Origin: DATLGD01 sp035540755
GTDB taxonomy: Bacteria; Actinomycetota; Actinomycetes; Mycobacteriales; SCTD01
Reading direction: 5' to 3'
Length of the DNA: 41,240 nucleotides
Assembly (NCBI GenBank): GCA_035540755.1
Contig: DATLGD010000031.1
Coordinates: forward strand, 1-41,240
Shown here piece after piece: positions 30,536 to 38,975 of this stretch. The notes below the pieces were generated by a model. It saw nothing but the letters and a program-made list of their open reading frames with translations, did no database searches and was not told the origin of the DNA. Made by a program: the position numbers and the translations under genes. How positions within the stretch are numbered: the first letter of the stretch is position 1; the number at the start of each line of letters is the position of its first letter.

Positions 30536-31663
30536 GTGCGCTCGCTGCACGTCGTCTCGCTCAGCGAGGACGGCCGCTACGTCCTGCTCGCGACGAGCAA
30601 GAACGCCACCGCCGGTGCCTTCCGGGTGCCGCTCGACGGCCGGCTCACCGCGGCGGTCCGCGGCGAGCTCCCGCGACCCGGCGAGACGGCGCCGCCGACG
30701 TCGTCGGTGTCACCCAAGGACATCCAGGCCCGACTGCGCGCCGGGGAGACGGTGGAGCAGATCGCCCGCTCGGCCGGTGTGCCGGCCGCGCGGGTGGAGC
30801 GGTTCGCCGGTCCGGTCCTGTCGGAGCGCGCCAAGATCATCGACGGCGCTCGTGCAGCGGTGCTCGAGCGCAGTCGCCGGGGCGCGTCCGCGGTGCCGCT
30901 CGGCGAGGCCGTCGACGCGCACCTGGCCGAGGTCGCCGGGCTGGAGCCCGAGTCGGTCGAGTGGGGGGCGCGCCGGCAGGACGACGGCACCTGGCTGGTC
31001 GACGTCTCCTACGCCGCGCGCGGGCGCCGCAAGCGGGCGTCCTGGCGCTACACCCCGACCACCCGCGAGCTGTCGGCGGTGGACGCGTCCTCGTCGGTGC
31101 TGGGCTTCGTCGAGCCGCCCGACTCCTCCTCCCGCACCGTGACGGCGACGGCGCCGCGCCGCCGCAAGGCCGCGGCCCGCCGCGCGCCGTCGCCGCCGCA
31201 GCGCCGCTCCGGCGCAGCGGACAAGGTGCCGTCCGCGGCGAAGGCGCCCGCGGCGGCGAAGGTCCCTGCGAGGGCGAAGGCGCCCGCTGCGACGAAGGTC
31301 CCTGCGGTGGCGAAGGCGCCGGCTGCGGCGAAGGTCCCTGCGGCGGCGAAGGTCCCTGCGGCGGCGAAGGCGCCGGCCGCGAGGAAGGCGCCCGCCGCGA
31401 GGAAGAAGGGGCTCGTCGGGGGGAGGTCGCCTGCGGCCGGCAGCCTCCCGCCCGCCGTGCAGCGGGCAGCGGCGCCGAGAGCGGCCCGCCGCTCCGCTGC
31501 CGCTGCGGAGCCCGCCGCCGCGCGGCCGCAGAGCCCACCGCAGCTGCGGGTCGTCCCCGATCCCGAGGCGCCGACCGGGCGGCGCGCCAGCGTCCCGGGC
31601 TGGGCCGACGTGCTGCTCTCGACCACGCCGCCGGCTCGCTCTGCGGAGCGCGACAGCGACTGA
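30536..31663 (+). CDS. sepH: Septation protein SepH (DUF3071)
   Basis: Actinobacterial cell-division protein that binds FtsZ and promotes its assembly. The 375-aa protein begins at the GTG at 30536 (MRSLHVVSLSEDGRYVLLATS), with a GGAAGGG ribosome site; upstream in-frame sequence is unrelated. The N-terminal DUF3071 region (1-180) includes SPKDIQARLRAGETVEQIA, a helix-turn-helix-like segment, ERFAGPVLSERAKII and YAARGRRKRASWRY. The rest is disordered and Arg/Lys/Ala/Pro rich, with ten hexapeptide KAPAAA/KVPAAA-type repeats (about 230-289), and a conserved C-terminal tail (SVPGWADVLLSTTP). It follows the NlpC/P60 gene by 149 bases, pairing division and wall hydrolysis. Confidence 0.93.
   Translation: MRSLHVVSLSEDGRYVLLATSKNATAGAFRVPLDGRLTAAVRGELPRPGETAPPTSSVSPKDIQARLRAGETVEQIARSAGVPAARVERFAGPVLSERAKIIDGARAAVLERSRRGASAVPLGEAVDAHLAEVAGLEPESVEWGARRQDDGTWLVDVSYAARGRRKRASWRYTPTTRELSAVDASSSVLGFVEPPDSSSRTVTATAPRRRKAAARRAPSPPQRRSGAADKVPSAAKAPAAAKVPARAKAPAATKVPAVAKAPAAAKVPAAAKVPAAAKAPAARKAPAARKKGLVGGRSPAAGSLPPAVQRAAAPRAARRSAAAAEPAAARPQSPPQLRVVPDPEAPTGRRASVPGWADVLLSTTPPARSAERDSD
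31223..31402. repeat. Ten tandem 18-bp repeats in sepH
   Basis: Ten in-frame copies of an 18-base unit encode hexapeptides of the form K-(A/V)-P-A-A-x. Copies differ by a few bases, alternating mostly between KAPAAx and KVPAxx. They form a histone-H1-like Lys/Ala/Pro linker in the disordered part of SepH. Confidence 0.92.
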
Positions 31664-31718
31664 CCGGCGTCCCCGCGGCGGTGGCAGCCAGGAGGGGCGG
31701 TTCGTCACGGTCGCCCCG

Positions 31719-31724
31719 TAGCAT
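31719..31724 (+). promoter_or_regulatory. Leaderless-type -10 box (TAGCAT) of the peptidase MA gene
   Basis: TAGCAT is seven bases before the GTG at 31732, just after sepH, suggesting that the peptidase-M48-pimB' unit has its own start. Confidence 0.55.
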
Positions 31725-31731
31725 CGACCGG

Positions 31732-33114
31732 GTGAGCGCACCGGGCCGCGGGCGGCCTCGCCGTCGGGCGTCCTCGGACGTCGTCGCCCTGCTCGCCACG
31801 TGGCTCTGCCTGCAGCTGCTCGTGTCCGTCGTCGCCGTCGTGCTGCTCCAGCCCGGCGGCGGCCCGCCCGCCGGGCCGGTGGCCGACGGCGGGGCGGTGC
31901 GAGCTGCGCCCAGCGCACCCGAGCCCGACCCGCGCGCCGTCCGCGAGCAGGCCGTCCGCGCGCTGCTGGACGCCCGGGCGGCAGCCGTCATGAGCCGAGA
32001 CCGGGAGGCGTTCCTCGCCGGAGTGCGGCCGGAGGACCCCGAGTTCCTCGGGCGGCAGGCGGCGCTGTTCGACAACCTGGCCGAGGTGCCCCTGTCCAGC
32101 TGGGAGTACCAGCTCGACCCCCGCACCGACCGCGGGCCGGACGCCGAGCTCGACGGCCGGTACGGCACCGGGCAGTGGTGGGCGCCCGACGTCGTCCTGA
32201 AGTACGCGATCGCCGACTTCGACCCGGAGCCCACCTACGCCCCGCAGCGGCTCACGTTCGTGCAGTCCGGTGGCACCTGGGCTCTCGCCTCCGACGACGA
32301 CTTCGCCGAGGCGGGCGCCGCGAGCGCCCGCGGGCTGTGGGACGCCGGGCCGGTGGTGGCCTTCCGCGGCGAGCGCACCCTGGCGCTCGGCCACCCCGGG
32401 TCGGAGGACCTGCTGCGCGAGCTGGCCGCCGGCGTCGACGCCGCGGTCCCGCGGGTGAGCGCCGTGTGGGGCACCGACTGGAGCCAGACCGTCGTCGTCC
32501 TCGTGCCGGACGACCAGGCCGAGCTCGAGGAGCTGCTCGGCGGCGGCATCGACCTCACCCGCATCGCCGCCGTCGCGACCGCGGAGCTGACCGACCTCGA
32601 GGGCGGCTACCACCCGGTCGGCAACCGGGTGATCGTCAACCCGCCGAACTTCGCCAAGCTCGGCCGGCTCGGCCGGCAGGTGGTCCTCACGCACGAGACC
32701 GCGCACGTGGCCACCCGCAAGGCCACCGGGCCGGACGTCCCGACCTGGCTGGTCGAGGGCCTGGCCGACTACATCGGCTACCTCGACGTCCCGGTGCCGC
32801 TGACGACGGCGGCGCGCGAGGTGCAGACCGCGGTCGCCGAGGGACGCATCCCGGAACGACTCCCGGCCGACGCCGACTTCGACGGCGCGAACGAGGACCT
32901 GCCGCTGGCCTACGAGAGCAGCTGGCTGGCCTTCCGGCTGATCGTCGACACCTACGGCCTCGAACCGGCGCTGCGCTTCTACCGCGCGGTGGGGGCCAGC
33001 CGCGACGCCGGGTCGGACGTCGCGCTCGAGCGGGCGTTCGCCGACGAGCTCGGCACCAGCACCGCCGCCTTCACCGCCGCCTGGCGCGAGCACCTGGCGA
33101 GCACCTTCTCGTGA
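31732..33114 (+). CDS. Membrane-anchored peptidase MA-like (gluzincin) protein
   Basis: Protein of 460 aa with one N-terminal membrane helix (about 18-40) and a large exported part. The zinc motif HETAHVATR is at about 322-330, with a following acidic segment LVEGLADYIGY supplying the third ligand Glu, as in peptidase MA-like gluzincins. A domain of about 80-210 resembles the NTF2-like module often seen upstream of MA peptidases (YAIADFDPEPTYAPQRLTFV). The GTG at 31732 is seven bases after TAGCAT. Its stop overlaps the M48 gene start by four bases (GTGA). Substrate unknown; likely an envelope protein. Confidence 0.88.
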   Translation: MSAPGRGRPRRRASSDVVALLATWLCLQLLVSVVAVVLLQPGGGPPAGPVADGGAVRAAPSAPEPDPRAVREQAVRALLDARAAAVMSRDREAFLAGVRPEDPEFLGRQAALFDNLAEVPLSSWEYQLDPRTDRGPDAELDGRYGTGQWWAPDVVLKYAIADFDPEPTYAPQRLTFVQSGGTWALASDDDFAEAGAASARGLWDAGPVVAFRGERTLALGHPGSEDLLRELAAGVDAAVPRVSAVWGTDWSQTVVVLVPDDQAELEELLGGGIDLTRIAAVATAELTDLEGGYHPVGNRVIVNPPNFAKLGRLGRQVVLTHETAHVATRKATGPDVPTWLVEGLADYIGYLDVPVPLTTAAREVQTAVAEGRIPERLPADADFDGANEDLPLAYESSWLAFRLIVDTYGLEPALRFYRAVGASRDAGSDVALERAFADELGTSTAAFTAAWREHLASTFS

Positions 33115-34349
33115 GCCGGCTTCCGGCCGCCGTTACGCTCGTCCTGCTGCTCGGAGCTCTCGGCGTCGCGCTGGCCGTCGTCGTGCCGTGGACGCCGCTG
33201 CCCGGCGCCGAGATCGTTCCGGACGCCGCACGCGACTTCACGGCCGCCGACCAGGCGCGGGAGGAGGCCTTCTCCGCCCGCATCCGACCCCCCGCCTACA
33301 CCGCGCTCGGCCTCAGCCTGCTCGTCTCCCTCGGCCTCGGCCTGACCCCCCTCGGCGCACGGCTGGCCGGTGCGATCGGCGGCCACTGGACGTTGACCGT
33401 CCTCGCCGGCACCGCCGTGCTGACGCTGCTCGGCCGGCTGGTGACGCTGCCGCTCGCGGCCCGGGCCGAGGTGGTGCGGCGCGACGCGGGGCTGTCCACC
33501 CGCACCTGGGACCTGTGGGCGGTCGACCTCGCCAAGGCGTGGGCGGTGTCGACGGTGCTCACCGCCGTCGTGCTGCTGGTGCTGGTCGCGCTGGCCCGGG
33601 CGGCCCCGCGCACCTGGTGGGCCTGGGCGGCGGCGGCCACCGCGGGGCTGGTGGTCGTCGTGTCGTTCGCCTACCCGGTCGTGGTCGAGCCGGTGTTCAA
33701 CCGCTTCACCCCCCTCGAGCAGGGGCAGCTGCGCGAGGACCTGCTGGCCCTCGCCGAGCGCGACGGCGTGCCGGTCGAGGACGTGCTGGTGGCCGACGCG
33801 TCGCGGCGCACCACCGCGCTGAACGCCTACGTCAGCGGCTTCGGCGGCACCCGCAGGATCGTCGTCTACGACACGCTGCTCGAGCAGGCCCCGCCGGCCG
33901 AGGTCGCCCTGGTCGTGGCGCACGAGCTGGCGCACGCCAAGCACCGCGACGTGCTCACCGGCACGCTGCTCGGTGCGCTGGGCGCGGCGGCCGCCGTCGT
34001 CGCGCTGGGGCTGCTGCTCACGTGGACCCCGCTCCTGCGTCGCGCCGGCATCGACGGCCCCGGGGACCCGCGCGCCGTCGCCCTGCTCCTGGCGCTCACC
34101 GCCGCCGGCACGTTCCTGTCCGCACCGCTGTCCAACCTGGTGTCGCGGCGCATCGAGGCGCGCGCCGACGTGTCCTCGCTCGACCTGACCCGCGACGTCG
34201 AGACCTTCGTCGAGGTGCACAAGCGGCTGGCGCGCACGAACCTGTCCGACCTGGACCCGAACCCGGTCGCGTACGCGTTGTTCGCCTCGCACCCGAGCAC
34301 GACCGAGCGGCTGGCGCTGGCCCGCGAGTGGGAACGGCTGCGCGGCTGA
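33111..34349 (+). CDS. M48 (Ste24/HtpX-like) membrane metallopeptidase
   Basis: Integral membrane zinc protease of the M48 CAAX-prenyl-protease-like type, 412 aa, with about six to seven helices. The zinc motif is HELAHAKHRD (about 271-280); SRRIEARAD downstream carries the third ligand Glu. Upstream is an N-terminal domain characteristic of Ste24 proteins (VVEPVFNRFTPLEQGQLR, then NAYVSGFGGTRRIVVYDTLLE). It is translationally coupled to the preceding MA-type peptidase and followed with a one-base overlap (TGATG) by pimB', so the three genes form one unit. Confidence 0.93.
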   Translation: MSRLPAAVTLVLLLGALGVALAVVVPWTPLPGAEIVPDAARDFTAADQAREEAFSARIRPPAYTALGLSLLVSLGLGLTPLGARLAGAIGGHWTLTVLAGTAVLTLLGRLVTLPLAARAEVVRRDAGLSTRTWDLWAVDLAKAWAVSTVLTAVVLLVLVALARAAPRTWWAWAAAATAGLVVVVSFAYPVVVEPVFNRFTPLEQGQLREDLLALAERDGVPVEDVLVADASRRTTALNAYVSGFGGTRRIVVYDTLLEQAPPAEVALVVAHELAHAKHRDVLTGTLLGALGAAAAVVALGLLLTWTPLLRRAGIDGPGDPRAVALLLALTAAGTFLSAPLSNLVSRRIEARADVSSLDLTRDVETFVEVHKRLARTNLSDLDPNPVAYALFASHPSTTERLALAREWERLRG

Positions 34350-35458
34350 TGCGGACGCTGGTCCTCACCAACGACTTCCCGCCGAGAGCCGGGGGCATCC
34401 AGGCCTTCGTGCACGCGCTCGCTCGCCGGCAGCCCGACGGCGAGGTCGTCGTCTACGCACCCGGCTGGAAGCGGGCGGCCGAGTTCGACGCCGCGCAGCG
34501 CTTCCCGGTGGTGCGCCACCCGGGCTCGCTGATGCTGCCGGTGCCGGACGTGCTCCGCCGGGCCCGGCAGATCGCGCGCGCCGAGGGCTGCGACCGGGTG
34601 TGGTTCGGCGCCGCCGCACCGCTCGGGCTGCTCGCGAGGCCGCTCGGGCTGTCGCGCTCGGTCGCCTCCACGCACGGGCACGAGGTCGGCTGGGCGCTGC
34701 TCCCCGGCGCCCGGCAGGCGCTGCGCCGGATCGGGCGCGACGTCGACGTCGTCACCTACCTCGGCGACTACACCCGCCGCCGCCTCGCCCCGGCACTCGG
34801 GCCGACGGCGACCCTCGCCCGGCTGCCCAGCGGTGTCGACACGTCGCTGTTCAGACCCGGAGCCGGCGGTGCCGAGGTCCGGCGCCGGCTCGGCCTCGCC
34901 GACCGCCCGGTGGTGCTGTGCGTCAGCCGGGTCGTGCCGCGCAAGGGGCAGGACGTGCTGGTCCGTGCGCTCCCCGGGATCCGCCGCCGGGTGCCGGACG
35001 CCGCGCTGCTGTGCGTCGGCGGCGGACCGGACGCGCCGCGGCTGCGCCGCCTCGCCGCCGAGCACGGCGTCGCCGACGACGTCGTGCTCACCGGCTCGGT
35101 GCCGTGGGAGGAGCTGCCCGCGCACTACGACGCCGGCGACGTCTTCGCCATGCCGTGCCGCACCCGCCGTGCCGGCCTCGAGGTCGAGGGGCTCGGCATC
35201 GTGTACCTGGAGGCCTCGGCCACCGGGCTGCCGGTGGTGGCCGGCCGGTCCGGGGGAGCGCCCGACGCCGTGCTCGACGGCCGTACCGGGCACGTGGTCG
35301 ACGGCCGGTCGGTGGCGGAGGTGGGCGACGCCGTCGCCGGGCTGCTGCTCGACCGCGACCGGGCCAGGGCCATGGGCCGGGCGGGGCGTGAGTGGGTGGC
35401 GCGCGAGTGGCGGTGGGACGTGCTCGCCGAGCGGCTGCGGACGTTGCTGGCCGGCTGA
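34349..35458 (+). CDS. pimB: GDP-mannose-dependent alpha-(1-6)-phosphatidylinositol monomannoside mannosyltransferase PimB'
   Basis: Adds the second mannose to PIM1 in phosphatidylinositol mannoside synthesis, on the inner face of the membrane. The 369-aa GT-B enzyme (GT4) has MRTLVLTNDFPPRAGGIQAFVH at the start, THGHEVGW, GVDTSLFRPG, the phosphate-binding SRVVPRKGQDVL and the EX7E motif EGLGIVYLEASATGLPVVAG. It matches Rv2188c in sequence and position, next to fadD15 and the NlpC/P60 block. It supports PIM-type lipids in the envelope of this organism. The start overlaps the M48 stop by one base; a perfect hairpin follows. Confidence 0.94.
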   Translation: MRTLVLTNDFPPRAGGIQAFVHALARRQPDGEVVVYAPGWKRAAEFDAAQRFPVVRHPGSLMLPVPDVLRRARQIARAEGCDRVWFGAAAPLGLLARPLGLSRSVASTHGHEVGWALLPGARQALRRIGRDVDVVTYLGDYTRRRLAPALGPTATLARLPSGVDTSLFRPGAGGAEVRRRLGLADRPVVLCVSRVVPRKGQDVLVRALPGIRRRVPDAALLCVGGGPDAPRLRRLAAEHGVADDVVLTGSVPWEELPAHYDAGDVFAMPCRTRRAGLEVEGLGIVYLEASATGLPVVAGRSGGAPDAVLDGRTGHVVDGRSVAEVGDAVAGLLLDRDRARAMGRAGREWVAREWRWDVLAERLRTLLAG

Positions 35459-35469
35459 CCCCGGACGCG

Positions 35470-35507
35470 ACCGCGCCTCCCCGGCCGGGTGGCCGGGGAG
35501 GCGCGGT
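35470..35507. terminator. Bidirectional terminator between pimB' and the secreted protein
   Basis: A perfect 17-bp stem (35470-35486 with 35491-35507) with a four-base GGGT loop lies 11 bases after the pimB' stop and 13 bases beyond the stop of the convergent gene. Confidence 0.9.
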
Positions 35508-35520
35508 GTGGTGCCGGAAG

Positions 35521-36453
35521 CTAGGAGAAGCTCGCCGCCGAGATGCCGAACTTGCCGGAGCCGCCGAAGAGCCGGAAGCCGCCGAGCGTGCCGTCCGGCG
35601 CCTGCCGGGCGACGTAGATGTTGCCGTCGATGCCGAGGGCGTAGTGCCGGGTGTCGCCGTCCTCGAGGTCGACGGCCACCCCGGTGCGGCCCTGGACCCG
35701 CCCGGTCATCGGGTAGTCCTCCCGGTTGAAGTGGAAGGTCTTCATCGCGTCGGTGCTCAGGTTGCGGCAGGCACCGACGTCTCCGAACTCGGAGAAGGTC
35801 AGGGTCCCGCCGCAGGTGGTGTTGTCGGCCAGCTGCCACGGGCGTCCGCCGCCCGGGTTGAAGTACGGCCGGTTGTCGGTGCCGACGCCGATGTAGATGG
35901 CGTTGGCCCGGGGGTTGTCGTTGCTGTAGTCAGCGGCGTCGATGACCGACAGGCCGTGCTTGAGCGCGCCGCCCAGGCGGACGAAGTTGCCGATGGTCGG
36001 GATGCCGTCGCCGCTCGGCACCTGCCCCCAGGCCACCCAGCCGGCGTTGTCGTCGCCGCGGCAGGCGACCACGAACAGGTCCGCCGACACGACGGCGCTG
36101 ACGCCGGCACAGCGCGCGTTGGCCTGGCCCAGGCGCTGCCAGCCCCGGTCGAGCGTGCGCACCCACAGCGACCGGTCGCCGCCGACGCCGACGAAGTAGT
36201 CGGCCTCGTAGCCGAGGGCCACGGCGGGGGCGTCGGTGAGGATGCCGCCGAGGTTGCGGAAGTTCGCCTCGTCGGTGTACTTGACCCACAGGCCGTTGTC
36301 AGTGCCGGTCACGGCGACGACGTGGACGGGGTTGGCGACCGAGGCGCGGAGGTCGGGGTCGGCGGCCGAGGCGGCGCTGGTCGGAGCGACGACGGCGACG
36401 GCGGCGGCGAAGCAGGCCGTGGCCGTGATCGCGCGCCGGAGCGAGCTGTGCAT
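35521..36453 (-). CDS. Secreted propeller-like (PLL/tectonin-type) protein, unknown function
   Basis: Protein of 310 aa with a signal peptide (MHSSLRRAITATACFAAAVA, cut near ASAAD, about residue 31). The mature part shows repeated GTDNGLWVKYTDEANFRNLGG-like units: HVVAVTGTDNGLWVK, YFVGVGGDRSLWVRT, LFVVACRGDDNAGWVAW, AIYIGVGTDNRPYF and ALGIDGNIYVARQ, about five to six blades, as in tectonin or PLL-like beta-propellers that often bind sugars. Four Cys could form disulfides. The ATG at 36453 follows a GGAGGAAG ribosome site; an earlier in-frame start lacks one. Binding partner unknown. Confidence 0.8.
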   Translation of the reverse strand: MHSSLRRAITATACFAAAVAVVAPTSAASAADPDLRASVANPVHVVAVTGTDNGLWVKYTDEANFRNLGGILTDAPAVALGYEADYFVGVGGDRSLWVRTLDRGWQRLGQANARCAGVSAVVSADLFVVACRGDDNAGWVAWGQVPSGDGIPTIGNFVRLGGALKHGLSVIDAADYSNDNPRANAIYIGVGTDNRPYFNPGGGRPWQLADNTTCGGTLTFSEFGDVGACRNLSTDAMKTFHFNREDYPMTGRVQGRTGVAVDLEDGDTRHYALGIDGNIYVARQAPDGTLGGFRLFGGSGKFGISAASFS

Positions 36454-36599
36454 AGGGCTTCCTCCAGGTGTGCGCACCGGAGCGTCCGGGCGGCGGGGAC
36501 ACTGTGCCGCCGCCGGGTCCCGCTGTCCTGCGATTTGCGCGGAGTGGCCCGGTTGTCATCTGACTGTCACGGCCGTCGGGCGGCTGGTGCTGGACGCAG

Positions 36600-38105
36600 T
36601 CAGCCCGCCGCCACCACCTGCACGACGCGTGACCGGGCGACCGGGTCCTGCCACCGGCGCGCGCTGCGCATGACCGACAGCACGGCCAGGAGCACGATCG
36701 GCACCGCGACGACGAGCGGGAACCACGTCGAGCCGAGGTGCGACGACGACGCGATGACCACGCCGACCAGCGCGCAGGGGACGGCCAGCCGTGCGCTCGC
36801 GGCGGCGAGCGCACCGGGGGGCGCGACGGCGTCGCGCGGCCCGCGGAGGTCGGCGCGGTGCGGCCGGCGCACCGACGACGACAGCGACAGGGCGACGACG
36901 ACCGCGGCACACGCCAGGCCGGAGGCGACGATCGCGGCGAGCTGCGCCCCGGTCGGGTCGTCCGGAGCACGCACTGCTGCGGCGGCTCCGGCGACGACGA
37001 CGGCGAGCAGCACCGTCTCGCTCATCACGACGAGCTTGCTGAGCAGCAGCAGTCGCGGCTCGACCGGGAGCGAGGCCAGCCACACCGACCCCGCGGCGTC
37101 GAGGGCGAAGGCGTTGATGCCGAACAGCAGCCCGGCGCCGGCCGCGACCAGGCCGGGCAGGACGATGATCGACTCCCACGGCACCTGCAGCATCGCGGCG
37201 ACGACGCCCGGGAGCAGCAGCAGGACGAGCCCGCCCCGGCGGAGGGCCGGCGCCCGCCAGACGCTGGCCCGGTCCATGGCGATGAGCTCGCGCAGCGCGC
37301 TGCTGTGCCCGTCCCGTCGCCGGACCGGCGAGGTGCAGCGCATGGCGAGCGCGTCGCTCGGCCGGCGCAGCGCCCACGCGCAGGCGACGCTGCCGAGCGC
37401 CAGCCCGACGAGTGCGGCTCCGAGGAGCACCAGCGTCACACGGAGCCACGGACCGGTGTCGCCGCTCCCGCCGGCGACGACCGCACGGACGACCGGGAGG
37501 GTCGGGCTGCGGTCGAGCACGGCCGGCACCGATCCGGTCTGGAAGGCCAGCAGGACGGCAAGGAGCAGCACGGCGCCCAGCGCGGCCACCACCCGCCGGC
37601 CGGTGCGGAACTGCCGTGCGCCGACGACCAGCCACGCGGTCGCCTGCCCGAGGACGGTCAGGCAGGCGACGAACGCGGCCGTGGTGGTCATGCCGAGCAG
37701 GAAGCTGCCGTCCAGGGTGAGAGCGGCGGTCAGCCCGACCAGCACGAGCAGCTGCACCGCCCAGACCAGGTTGACGGGGGCGAGCAGCAGGCCGCCGAGC
37801 AGGTGCGTGCGGGCCCGGACCGGGAAGGCGACGAGCTCGTCCGGCGGGACGACCTGGTGACCGCCGCCCGCGGTCAGCGGCGCGATGAGAGCGAGGACGC
37901 CGAAGCCGAGGAAGGCCCCGGGGGCGATCTCCACCGCCGTGGCGAGGATCGCCTGCTCGAGCACGGCTCCGCTGAGCACGGCGGCCCGCAGCAGCCAGAG
38001 CGCCGCGACCGCGGCCAGCACGGTCAGCAGCTTGGCCCCGGGGCTGCGCAGCATCTGCCAGCGCAGCGCCAGCAGGGCAGCGAGCTGGCGGAGCGCGCCC
38101 GTCAT
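36600..38105 (-). CDS. ABC exporter permease, unknown substrate
   Basis: Integral membrane protein of 501 aa with about 12 helices and no large soluble domain, resembling large ABC-2-type exporter permeases. Its hydrophilic mid region (RRPSDALAMRCTSPVRRRDG) is the largest loop. The ATG at 38105 overlaps the stop of the ATPase gene (ATGA), so the two form an ABC exporter. The substrate cannot be told. The pair lies between the secreted propeller-like protein and fadD15, replacing the direct pimB'-fadD15 adjacency of mycobacteria. Confidence 0.85.
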   Translation of the reverse strand: MTGALRQLAALLALRWQMLRSPGAKLLTVLAAVAALWLLRAAVLSGAVLEQAILATAVEIAPGAFLGFGVLALIAPLTAGGGHQVVPPDELVAFPVRARTHLLGGLLLAPVNLVWAVQLLVLVGLTAALTLDGSFLLGMTTTAAFVACLTVLGQATAWLVVGARQFRTGRRVVAALGAVLLLAVLLAFQTGSVPAVLDRSPTLPVVRAVVAGGSGDTGPWLRVTLVLLGAALVGLALGSVACAWALRRPSDALAMRCTSPVRRRDGHSSALRELIAMDRASVWRAPALRRGGLVLLLLPGVVAAMLQVPWESIIVLPGLVAAGAGLLFGINAFALDAAGSVWLASLPVEPRLLLLSKLVVMSETVLLAVVVAGAAAAVRAPDDPTGAQLAAIVASGLACAAVVVALSLSSSVRRPHRADLRGPRDAVAPPGALAAASARLAVPCALVGVVIASSSHLGSTWFPLVVAVPIVLLAVLSVMRSARRWQDPVARSRVVQVVAAG

Positions 38106-38806
38106 CGGATCAGGGCCCGGTACTTGCGCTCCCCGTCCGGGCCGGTCAGGTGGCGGGCCGGGGCGGCGCCGACGACGCGCCCGCCCTTGAGGACCACGGC
38201 CTCGTCGCACGCCTGCACGGCGAGCGGCAGCAGGTGGGTCGAGACGAGCACCGCGGCACCCCGCGCTCTGGCGTCGCGGACGACCTCGAGCGTCGCCTCC
38301 ACCCCCAGCGGGTCGACGCCGTCGAACGGCTCGTCCAGCAGCAGCAGCTGCGGCTCGTGGAAGGCGGCCAGGACGACCGACAGCCGTCGGCTCATGCCGT
38401 GCGAGAAGCCGGAGGTGATGCGGTCGGCGGCCTCGTGCAGGTCGAAGCGCTCGAGCAGGAGCTCCGCGCGGCCCTGCCAGTGCCGCATGCCGCGCAGCCG
38501 GGCGGCCAGCTGCAGGTGCTCCCACGGCGTGGCGCGGGGGAGGAGCCCGCCGACGTCGGGGCAGTAGCCGACGGCGGCACGCACCCCGGCCGGGTCGGAC
38601 GCGGCGTCGATGCCCGCGACGCGGACCCTGCCCGAGCTCGGTGGCAGCACACCGGCCAGCACCCGCATCGTCGTGGACTTGCCGGCGCCGTTGCGGCCGA
38701 CCAGCGCCACCGAGGCGCCGGCCGCCACCGACAGGTCGAACCCCCCGACGGCGCGCACGGCACCGAAGTCGACCACCAGGCCGGCAGCGGACAGCACGGG
38801 TTCCAC
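38102..38806 (-). CDS. ABC exporter ATP-binding protein
   Basis: Nucleotide-binding subunit, 234 aa. Walker A is VALVGRNGAGKSTTMRVL (about 36-53), the signature-like FSHGMSRRLSVVLAAF is at about 132-147, Walker B is QLLLLDEPFDGVDPLG and the H-loop is LVSTHLLPLA. The signature reads FSHGMSRR rather than LSGGQ, which is seen in some exporter ATPases. I prefer the GTG at 38806 (MEPVLSAAGLVVDFG), which has an AAGGAGC ribosome site, over the ATG at 38851. Translationally coupled to the permease gene. Confidence 0.9.
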   Translation of the reverse strand: MEPVLSAAGLVVDFGAVRAVGGFDLSVAAGASVALVGRNGAGKSTTMRVLAGVLPPSSGRVRVAGIDAASDPAGVRAAVGYCPDVGGLLPRATPWEHLQLAARLRGMRHWQGRAELLLERFDLHEAADRITSGFSHGMSRRLSVVLAAFHEPQLLLLDEPFDGVDPLGVEATLEVVRDARARGAAVLVSTHLLPLAVQACDEAVVLKGGRVVGAAPARHLTGPDGERKYRALIR

Positions 38807-38899
38807 GCTGCTCCTTCGACCGGTCGTGGCGGGTTCCCGAGCATGGCGCACCGACCGGCCGGACGCCCACCGGGAGCGGCGCCCGCGGCGAGGGCGGCC

Positions 38900-38952
38900 C
38901 CGGAGACGCCGCGACCGGCAGCCTCGGGCTGCCGGTCGCGGGGCGTTTCCGG
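38900..38952 (-). terminator. Terminator after fadD15
   Basis: A 14-bp perfect core stem (38910-38923 region with 38927-38940) extends outward with small bulges to 38900 and 38952. It lies 23 bases after the fadD15 stop on the minus strand. Confidence 0.8.
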
Positions 38953-38975
38953 TGGGGGCGCAGGCCCCCGGGCGA

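Noticed and set aside
31223..31402. Tandem repeat as a CRISPR array
   Set aside because: The 18-bp units are contiguous with no spacers, in frame, and code for a Lys/Ala/Pro linker in SepH.
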